From: UBA5078 sp041175045
GTDB taxonomy: Bacteria; Pseudomonadota; Gammaproteobacteria; Pseudomonadales; Pseudohongiellaceae
Assembly: GCA_041175045.1 (NCBI GenBank)
Contig: JBEDFR010000158.1
Location: 1-10,205, forward strand
Direction: 5' to 3'
DNA length: 10,205 nucleotides
Part shown: in pieces, positions 1-5,158 of the stretch
Position numbering within the stretch: position 1 is the stretch's first letter
Layout: every line of letters starts with the position of its first letter
Translations under genes and position numbers: made by a program
Notes under the pieces: generated by a model
The model's database searches: none
Told to the model about the DNA's origin: nothing
The model's input: only the letters and a program-made list of their open reading frames with translations

Positions 1-917
1 GGCAGCAGGGCGAAACCCGGCAGGTGCAGGGCCGGCTGACAACGGGCCCGGCGCCGGCGCAACAGGGTCTGGCAGACGAGAAAGGCGAACACCCGCGGCA
101 GCAAGGCATAGACCAGCACGCAGCCGCAGAGCCAGGACGCCCAGATCCGCCCCGCAGCGACGTCCTGCGCCGCCGCCGAACTCAGCGCGGTCTCGATCAT
201 CTCCGGCGTCGGCACGGCGAAGCCCAACCAGGCCGGCGCAGCGCCAAGGCCCGCAACGAGGCTGGCAAAGACCGTCGGCGGCAGGATGGTGGTCTCCAGC
301 GTGAAGCTCACGCTGCGCAGGCTCAGCACGGCCAGCAAGGCCAGCAGCGCAGCGGTCAGGGCGAGCAGCCACAGCGTGTGGGTGATCATGCCGAACCACC
401 AGCGACCGAGGCCGTCGCGGGCCAGCAGGGCCGGCAGCGCCCGTCCCAGGGGATCGGGCGTGCCGGGCAACGGGCTCGCGCCCAGCCCCCAGCGCTGCAG
501 CAGCGCCAACCAGAGCCGCCCCGCCGCGCCCCCGCCGGCCTGACCGAGCAGCAGCCAGAACAGCAGCGCCACACTGTGCACGCCGATCAAGCCGAGCAGC
601 GCCCACAACACATTCACGCTGCGCGACGCGCCGCCCACCAGCGTCATTCCCGCCGCGAAGCCCGCCAGCACGGCAAGCAACCCGAGGCCGCTCAGCAGCC
701 AGCCGGCATGGCGATGCCAGCGCTGCACGCGTTCGGCGTAACCGTGCTGCTGCGCGAGGGTGCGAGTGAGGGCGAGAATGGCGGCGGCGTCAGCAGGCGC
801 GGCCCCCGGGCTGGCGAGCCGCGCCGGATCGGCGGTGTCGAGCGCGTGCAGGCGCATGGCCTCGGCCAGCCAGCACGCGTCGAAGGGGGAAAGGGTGTCC
901 GTGTCCGGTGTCGTCAA
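1..917 (-). CDS. DUF2868 family membrane protein, C-terminus beyond left edge
   Basis: Function is unknown. The family is a multi-pass inner-membrane protein, often encoded beside a DUF3482 GTPase-like gene in proteobacteria (family knowledge; no partner is visible here). In my translation of the reverse strand, 305 codons lie in the window without a stop. Hydrophobic segments fall near residues 73-95, 103-125, 178-200, 215-235 and 258-285. Family-like stretches include NVLWALLGLIGVH (102-114), GRWWFGMITHTLWLL (171-185), FTLETTILPP (205-214), and WASWL followed by VYALLPR near 259-275. The start is probably TTG at 917-915. The frame has a stop at 944-942, and the N-terminal LAEAMRL stretch (17-23) already fits the family, so the first in-frame ATG (codon 21) would cut it off. 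This start lies 5 bases after the lipocalin stop, implying co-transcription. The family call is firm; the exact start is less so. Confidence 0.85.
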   Translation of the reverse strand, partial: MTTPDTDTLSPFDACWLAEAMRLHALDTADPARLASPGAAPADAAAILALTRTLAQQHGYAERVQRWHRHAGWLLSGLGLLAVLAGFAAGMTLVGGASRSVNVLWALLGLIGVHSVALLFWLLLGQAGGGAAGRLWLALLQRWGLGASPLPGTPDPLGRALPALLARDGLGRWWFGMITHTLWLLALTAALLALLAVLSLRSVSFTLETTILPPTVFASLVAGLGAAPAWLGFAVPTPEMIETALSSAAAQDVAAGRIWASWLCGCVLVYALLPRVFAFLVCQTLLRRRRARCQPALHLPGFALL

Positions 918-921
918 TGCC

Positions 922-1416
922 TTACTCGTAGCGACGCCAGGTCAGAGTGCCCGTCGTGCGGCCCTCGGCGTTCTTGATGGAGAGCTTCAACAATCCGTCC
1001 TCCCATTCGTAGTGCCGCACATTGTCCTCGCCCACCCAGCTGCCGCGCGAGGGCGAGCCCTCCACGTGATGCGTCACGATCTGGTTCTCGATGTCCCAGG
1101 TCACGCTGCCGTAATAGGCGAAGCCGCCGCTGACATTGGTCGTCGACGCGGCCGCACGGGCGGGCAGGTCCCTGGGCATGCCCTGGGCGGTCATGTTGTC
1201 GTGCTCGTCATAGGTGATGCGGCCTTCGTAGTTGTTGTCCACCACGCCCCCGGCTTCCGGAAAGGAGACATAGCTGACGAGTTCATAATGCCCCACGAAC
1301 TGCTTCTTGACGGCCGCCAGATCGGCATCGGCCGCGCTCAGTTCAGTGCCGCTGCCAACGAGAATTACCGAGGCTGCTACCGCAGCGAGTCCTGTGAATA
1401 GTGCAATCTTGCGCAT
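922..1416 (-). CDS. exported lipocalin-like domain protein
   Basis: A 164-residue protein with an N-terminal signal peptide: MRK, then a hydrophobic run at residues 4-20, with cleavage plausible near the SAA at 27-29. The remainder resembles the lipocalin-like (Lipocalin_5) family. FVGHYELVSYVSF (40-52) corresponds to the N-terminal strand of the barrel. GRITYDEHDNMTAQGM (65-80) matches the usual 'G-x-I-x-Y-x-x-x-x-x-M-x-A' stretch, and the end, TGTLTWRRYE, is a typical closing strand. Members are small beta-barrels, presumably ligand-binding; no ligand can be named. The start is well supported: AGGAGG lies 6 bases upstream of the ATG. The gene is 5 bases ahead of the DUF2868 gene and likely forms a two-gene operon with it. 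A periplasmic or outer-membrane-associated location is inferred from the signal peptide; there is no lipobox cysteine. Confidence 0.85.
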   Translation of the reverse strand: MRKIALFTGLAAVAASVILVGSGTELSAADADLAAVKKQFVGHYELVSYVSFPEAGGVVDNNYEGRITYDEHDNMTAQGMPRDLPARAAASTTNVSGGFAYYGSVTWDIENQIVTHHVEGSPSRGSWVGEDNVRHYEWEDGLLKLSIKNAEGRTTGTLTWRRYE

Positions 1417-1422
1417 GCTGTG

Positions 1423-1428
1423 CCTCCT
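1423..1428 (-). promoter_or_regulatory. strong Shine-Dalgarno of the lipocalin-like gene
   Basis: On the minus strand this reads AGGAGG, a full anti-SD match, with 6 bases to the ATG at 1416-1414. It is clearly the best ribosome site in the window and fixes the lipocalin start. Confidence 0.85.
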
Positions 1429-1458
1429 GCAAGGCGTTGTTGTTGTTGCTGTCCGGCG

Positions 1459-1488
1459 ATCATACGCGGCGCCTGCAGCGGGCGTAAA
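1459..1488 (-). promoter_or_regulatory. candidate sigma70 promoter of the lipocalin-like gene
   Basis: On the minus strand the -10 box is TATGAT (1464-1459) and the -35 box is TTTACG (1488-1483), with an 18-base spacer. The -10 matches the consensus at 5 of 6 positions and the -35 at 4 of 6. Transcription would start near 1452, giving a leader of about 35 bases that contains four AAC repeats and the AGGAGG site. It is predicted by eye only. Confidence 0.55.
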
Positions 1489-1520
1489 GCCGCGCTGCCT
1501 GTGCCCGCGTCGAGCCGTCC

Positions 1521-1529
1521 TGCTACACT
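1521..1529 (+). promoter_or_regulatory. candidate extended -10 promoter of the tesB-like gene
   Basis: TGC followed by TACACT gives an extended -10 element (TGnTAnnnT) about 40 bases before the tesB-like ATG. No good -35 hexamer lies 16-18 bases upstream, which is tolerated by extended -10 promoters. It is a visual call. Confidence 0.4.
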
Positions 1530-1569
1530 GCGAGCCACTCGAAGCAGCGTTCTCCCGCACGGACATTCC

Positions 1570-2436
1570 ATGAATCAGCAATTGCAGCAACTGTTCGACC
1601 ACCTCGACCTGGAAACCCTCGACGACGGCCTGTTCCAGACGCGTCACCAGAACGAAGGCTGGCGCCAGATCTTCGGCGGCCAGGTGCTGGCCCAGGCACT
1701 GCTCAGCGCCAGTCGCACCGTGGACGCCGCCCGGCAGCCGCACTCCCTGCACGCCTATTTCCTGCGCCCGGGCGACAAGGCCCACCCCATCCTGTTCAAG
1801 GTGGAGAATCTGCGCGACGGCAAGAGCTTCTGCACGCGCCGCGTGACGGCCGTGCAGCACGGCGCCGCCATCCTGACACTGGACGCGTCGTTCCAGATTC
1901 CCGAGCCCGGTCTCTCGCATCAGGAGCCCATGCCCGAGGTGCCGCCGCCCGAAGCCTGCCTCACGCGCGCGCAACTCGCCGACCAGCTGCGCGAGAGTCT
2001 GGGGCCGGAACTGCATGCCGCCTTCACCCGCCCCTTCGCCATCGATCTGCGTCACACGGTGGTGGAGAACATGATGCAGCCCGAGGCGCGTCCACCCCGG
2101 CGCTGTGTGTGGCTGCGTGTGGCCACGGACCTGCCGGACGACTACGCCCTGCACGCGCACATGCTGGCCTATGCCTCGGACATGACCCTGCTCGACACCA
2201 GCCTGCTGCCCCACGCCATGAGCCTGTTCTCGCCGCAACTGCAGATTGCCAGCCTGGACCACGCCATGTGGTTCCACCGCCCCTTCCGCATGGACGAATG
2301 GCTGCTCTACGTGCAGGACAGCCCTTCGGCCTCGGCCGCACGCGGCTTCAGTCGCGGCAATATCTATCGGCAGAACGGGGAGCTGGTGGTGTCGGTGGCA
2401 CAGGAAGGCTTGATTCGCGTGCGCACGAAGCAGTGA
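1570..2436 (+). CDS. tesB: acyl-CoA thioesterase II (TesB family)
   Basis: Hydrolyses fatty acyl-CoA to free fatty acid and CoA in the cytoplasm. The product is 288 residues; E. coli TesB is 286. The double hot-dog fold is recognisable. The N-terminal half has NEGWRQIFGGQVLAQAL (28-44), LHAYFLRPGD (60-69) and DGKSFCTRRV (83-92). The C-terminal half has the MLAYASDMTLLDT segment (198-210), SLDHAMWFHRPFR (228-240), DEWLLY (242-247) and SVAQEGLIR (275-283). The known catalytic set Asp204, Thr228, Gln278 of E. coli maps to Asp204, Ser228 and Gln278 at the same numbers, so the middle residue is a conservative Ser. The start at 1570 gives the family's N-terminus (LDLETLDDGLF at 12-22); a longer in-frame reading from 1420 would only add promoter DNA. 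The SD is weak (GGA 6 bases upstream). It is monocistronic, and its 3' end faces the GST gene 42 bases away. Confidence 0.95.
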   Translation: MNQQLQQLFDHLDLETLDDGLFQTRHQNEGWRQIFGGQVLAQALLSASRTVDAARQPHSLHAYFLRPGDKAHPILFKVENLRDGKSFCTRRVTAVQHGAAILTLDASFQIPEPGLSHQEPMPEVPPPEACLTRAQLADQLRESLGPELHAAFTRPFAIDLRHTVVENMMQPEARPPRRCVWLRVATDLPDDYALHAHMLAYASDMTLLDTSLLPHAMSLFSPQLQIASLDHAMWFHRPFRMDEWLLYVQDSPSASAARGFSRGNIYRQNGELVVSVAQEGLIRVRTKQ

Positions 2437-2478
2437 GAGCGCAGCGCAGGCGTCGGCCCGCGGTGCAGGCGGCGCAAT

Positions 2479-3165
2479 TCACGCGCCGTTGCGAAGATCC
2501 GCTGTCAGCACGCCACACCGCAGACAGTCGTGTTCGTGCTCTTCGTCGCGCCACGGCTCAATGAGGGCCTCCTGGTACCATTGCTGCATGGCCGGCAGTT
2601 GCAGCAGACGCTCGACATAGGCCTGTGCCGGCGCATTCAGCGTGATGCCATAGGTCTGCACGCGGAAGGCGACGGGCGCGAAGAAGGCATCCACCGCCGT
2701 GAATTCGGCGCCGGCCAGGAAAGGCCCGCCGAAGCGCTGCAGGCCTTCGCCCCACAGCTCGTTCAAGCGCGCGATGTCGCGCAGCAGCGGCGGCTCCCAG
2801 TCATGCAGACGGATGCGTACGCCGCAGCTCATGGAGCAGTGTTGGCGCAGGGCAAAGAACCCGGAGTGCATCTCCGCCGTTGCTGACCGGGCCCAGGCAC
2901 GCGTCATCTGCTCCCGCGGCCACACGCGGCTGTGCGCTTCGGCCAGGAACTCGGCAATCGCCAGCGAATCCCAGATCGTGTCTGTCCCAGTGACCAGCGC
3001 CGGCACCTTGCCGCTGGGCGAGAAGCGGCGGAACTCTTCCCAGTTGGAATTCGCCGTCAAAGGAACCAGTCGTTCCTGAAACGCAATGTCCAGCGCCTTC
3101 ATCAGCACCCAGGGACGCAGCGACCAGGACGAGTAATTCTTGTTGGTGATGAACAGCGTCAGCAT
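2479..3165 (-). CDS. glutathione S-transferase family protein
   Basis: A 228-residue cytosolic GST-fold protein. The thioredoxin-like N-terminal domain (about 1-82) begins MLTLFITNKNYSSWSLRPWV. Ser12/Ser13 lie where Ser-type GSTs place the glutathione-activating serine. GKVPAL (52-57) carries the cis-proline that contacts glutathione, and the 'DS' at 66-67 sits at the gamma-glutamyl-binding position. The helical C-terminal domain (about 88-210) has FTAVDAFFAPVAFR (155-168), with Asp159 as the conserved N-capping aspartate of the GST hydrophobic core. The substrate is unknown; detoxification conjugation or isomerisation is the family role. It starts 12 bases after the cupin stop and is probably co-transcribed. 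The SD is weak (GAGG about 10 bases upstream). The C-terminal tail past residue 210 (HDCLRCG, two Cys) is not part of the usual domain. Confidence 0.9.
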   Translation of the reverse strand: MLTLFITNKNYSSWSLRPWVLMKALDIAFQERLVPLTANSNWEEFRRFSPSGKVPALVTGTDTIWDSLAIAEFLAEAHSRVWPREQMTRAWARSATAEMHSGFFALRQHCSMSCGVRIRLHDWEPPLLRDIARLNELWGEGLQRFGGPFLAGAEFTAVDAFFAPVAFRVQTYGITLNAPAQAYVERLLQLPAMQQWYQEALIEPWRDEEHEHDCLRCGVLTADLRNGA

Positions 3166-3177
3166 GAATGGCTTGCC

Positions 3178-3585
3178 TCAGAAATCGACCTGGCGGTGCT
3201 GCGTGCCCTCGCCGGCCGTGATGAACAACAGCACGCTCAGGGCGTGCACGCGTGCGGTATGCCAGAGCCCCTTGGGCACCAGCAGCCAGCTGCCGGGCTC
3301 GCGCAGCGGCAGGATGGTATTGCCCGACTTCTTCTCCAGAACAAGATCCACGGAGCCCGCAATCAGCACGATGATCTCATCGCCCTTCGGGTGCATCTCC
3401 CACAGCGGCCAGTTCTGCGTGAAGCTTTGCGTGGTCACCAGATACTCGTTGTGGAAGTCGCCAAACCTGCCAGCCGTCAGGTCCTGCCAGAAATCGGCGT
3501 CCACGGGCAGGCTCTGCGCACTGCCATCGGGCCGCAGACGGGCGTAGGCGCTTTTCATGTTGAAGGGACCGGGGTGCGTGGCCAT
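3178..3585 (-). CDS. small single-domain cupin protein
   Basis: A 135-residue cytoplasmic cupin. Cupin motif 1 is degenerate: EMHPKGDE (63-70) then IIVLIAG (71-77), with His65, Glu70 and Gly77 in place but Glu63 where the first His of HxH usually stands. Motif 2 is intact: G-x5-P-K-G-x2-H at Gly98, Pro104, Gly106 and His109. His65, Glu70 and His109 could bind one metal ion. The reaction is unknown; such proteins range from metal-dependent isomerases and dioxygenases to sugar-binding folds. The start at 3585 is favoured by AGGAAG 7 bases upstream; a second ATG at 3558 is possible but lacks a comparable site. First gene of a probable cupin-GST operon, 12 bases apart, and divergent from pepQ. 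A shared role in handling reactive small molecules is only a guess from the pairing. Confidence 0.88.
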   Translation of the reverse strand: MATHPGPFNMKSAYARLRPDGSAQSLPVDADFWQDLTAGRFGDFHNEYLVTTQSFTQNWPLWEMHPKGDEIIVLIAGSVDLVLEKKSGNTILPLREPGSWLLVPKGLWHTARVHALSVLLFITAGEGTQHRQVDF

Positions 3586-3614
3586 GGCGGCTTCCTGTCG
3601 AGAGTTCGAGCCGC

Positions 3615-3644
3615 ATCATAGCCGCACACCCCGCGGGGCGGCAA
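3615..3644 (-). promoter_or_regulatory. candidate sigma70 promoter of the cupin-GST operon
   Basis: On the minus strand TTGCCG (3644-3639) and TATGAT (3620-3615) are separated by 18 bases, about 30 bases upstream of the cupin ATG at 3585. The -10 matches 5 of 6 positions and the -35 matches 4 of 6. It is predicted by eye. Confidence 0.55.
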
Positions 3645-3744
3645 CGCGACTGACGCAGCTGCGCGCAGGCGTTCCTGCACGCCGATGGCGGCCAGCCTGC
3701 AGGCGCAGAGAAGTTCACGGGCAAGCCCGCTCACGCAAGGTCTG

Positions 3745-3753
3745 TGCTATCGT
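3745..3753 (+). promoter_or_regulatory. candidate extended -10 promoter of pepQ
   Basis: TGC followed by TATCGT is an extended -10 element about 30 bases ahead of the pepQ ATG. No clear -35 hexamer lies at the proper distance. The rest of the 3586-3782 gap holds only the cupin promoter and short GC-rich palindromes (3695-3704, 3718-3729) that I cannot assign. Confidence 0.4.
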
Positions 3754-3782
3754 CGCGGCATCATCAAGAGGACAGACCCACC

Positions 3783-5126
3783 ATGCCCTTCGCCACGCAC
3801 TACGCCCAGCACATCGAGCGCCTGCAGGCGCTCTACACCGATGCCTTGCTCGCCAGCGGCCACTTCGACGCCGTGCTGATCCACAGCGGCTCGGCCCGCT
3901 ATCACTATGCCGACGACCAGACACCCCCGTTTCGCGCCTACGGCCACTTCAGCCACTGGCTGCCGGTGAACAGGCCCGAGCAGGTGGTGTTGATCCTGCC
4001 CGGGCAGCGGCCCGTGTATTTCCAGGTGGTGCCGCGCGACTTCTGGTACGAGCAGACGACCCATCTCGAGGACTGGGTGCGCGCGCCATGGCAGGTACAC
4101 ACCCTGGAGCGCAGCCAGGGCGTGGCCGACGCCCTCCAGGGCCTGAGCGGCGTGGAGATCCCCCCGCTGGCTCGGATTGCCTTTTTCGGCGAGAACACGC
4201 CCTTCGCCACCGCCATCGGCCTGCCACCCGAAAGCCACAACCCCTCAGCGCTGTTGCACTGGCTCGACTTCCAGCGCGCGGTGAAGTCCGAGCACGAGGT
4301 GGCCTGCATCCGCGCCGCCAACCGTCTGGCCCTGCAAGGCCACACCGCCGCGCGTCATGCCTTCGAGGCCGGCGGCAGCGAGTACGAGATCCACATGGCC
4401 TATCTGCAGGCCTGCCGCGTTCTCGACGAGGAGACGCCCTACACCAACATCGTCGCCCTCGACGAGAAGGCCGCGATCCTGCACTACCAGAACAAGCGCC
4501 GACACAGCGGCGAACACAGCCAGGTGCTGCTGATCGACGCCGGCTGCAAGACCCACGGCTACTGCTCCGACATCACCCGCACCTGGACACGAGCGCATAC
4601 CGACACGCGCTTCGTGGCCCTCGTCGAGGCCATGGGCGAACTGCAACAGCGCCTGATCGAGCGCGTGCGACCCGGCATCCCCTACCCCGACATCCACGTG
4701 GCCTGTCACGAGGGCATTACCGACCTCCTGCTGCAGTCCGGCCTCTGCCACGGCAGCGCCGAGGAGTTGCTGGCCCACAAGCTGAGCACGTTGTTCATGC
4801 CCCACGGCGTAGGCCATCTGCTGGGCATCCAGGTGCATGATGTCGGCGGCCGCCTGAAGAATGCGCGTGGCGAAACCCAGGCCCCGCCGCCGGAATACCC
4901 GTCATTGCGAACCACCCGTTCCACGGCGGTGGGTCAGGTGTTCACCATCGAGCCGGGCCTGTATTTCATTCCGGTGCTGCTGGAACCGGAACGCCACAGC
5001 GCGCGCGGCAAGCTGATCAACTGGGCACTGGTGGATGAGCTGACACCGCTGGGCGGCATCCGCATCGAAGACAATGTGCTGGTCACGGCGAGCGGCGTGG
5101 AGAATCTGACGCGGGCGAGGATCTGA
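3783..5126 (+). CDS. pepQ: Xaa-Pro dipeptidase (prolidase), PepQ type
   Basis: Cytoplasmic metallopeptidase (M24B, pita-bread fold) that splits dipeptides with C-terminal proline. Some homologues (OPAA) also hydrolyse organophosphate esters. The product is 447 residues; E. coli PepQ is 443. The five dinuclear metal ligands of E. coli PepQ (Asp246, Asp257, His339, Glu384, Glu423) all appear with a constant +6 offset: Asp252 (LLIDAGC), Asp263 (CSDITRT), His345 (PHGVGHLLG), Glu390 (TIEPGLY) and Glu429 (RIED). The N-terminal creatinase-like domain spans about 1-160, with HSGSARYHYADDQTPPFR (34-51) typical of the proteobacterial PepQ subgroup. The start is ATG 3783: AGAGGA lies about 10 bases upstream, and the in-frame GTG at 3744 falls inside the predicted -10 box. 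It is monocistronic and converges on the fusion gene with a 31-base gap. Confidence 0.96.
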   Translation: MPFATHYAQHIERLQALYTDALLASGHFDAVLIHSGSARYHYADDQTPPFRAYGHFSHWLPVNRPEQVVLILPGQRPVYFQVVPRDFWYEQTTHLEDWVRAPWQVHTLERSQGVADALQGLSGVEIPPLARIAFFGENTPFATAIGLPPESHNPSALLHWLDFQRAVKSEHEVACIRAANRLALQGHTAARHAFEAGGSEYEIHMAYLQACRVLDEETPYTNIVALDEKAAILHYQNKRRHSGEHSQVLLIDAGCKTHGYCSDITRTWTRAHTDTRFVALVEAMGELQQRLIERVRPGIPYPDIHVACHEGITDLLLQSGLCHGSAEELLAHKLSTLFMPHGVGHLLGIQVHDVGGRLKNARGETQAPPPEYPSLRTTRSTAVGQVFTIEPGLYFIPVLLEPERHSARGKLINWALVDELTPLGGIRIEDNVLVTASGVENLTRARI

Positions 5127-5141
5127 GAAAAGCGGCAGTCG

Positions 5142-5158
5142 GGGGCAGGGTCTGCCCC
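5142..5158. terminator. short perfect hairpin between pepQ and the fusion gene
   Basis: GGGGCAG (5142-5148), loop GGT, CTGCCCC (5152-5158) form a perfect 7-pair stem between two convergent genes; its last base is also the final base of the fusion gene's TAG stop. It begins 15 bases after the pepQ stop. Neither direction has a T-tract directly after the stem (the minus strand has TTTT about 12 bases further on), so it is at best a weak bidirectional terminator or transcript-end stabiliser. It could also be a piece of a dispersed repeat. Confidence 0.4.

Noticed and set aside
24..977. 317-codon plus-strand open frame at the left end
   Set aside because: Its product is low-complexity Gln/Arg/Ala-rich sequence typical of antisense frames in GC-rich DNA; the minus strand here encodes the DUF2868 protein with family motifs.
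1417..2277. Upstream extension of the lipocalin frame to 451 residues
   Set aside because: The extension runs antisense to tesB, and the true start has a signal peptide and an AGGAGG site.
3695..3704. GCCTGCAGGC palindrome upstream of pepQ as an operator
   Set aside because: A single 10-base palindrome is expected by chance in DNA of this composition, and no regulator gene is nearby.
3718..3729. CGGGC-AA-GCCCG as a terminator or attenuator before pepQ
   Set aside because: The two-base loop is too tight, there is no T-tract, and it lies upstream of the predicted pepQ promoter.
3557..4840. 427-codon plus-strand open frame overlapping pepQ
   Set aside because: It is a +1 shadow of pepQ with an Arg/Pro-rich product; pepQ keeps all five metal ligands in its own frame.
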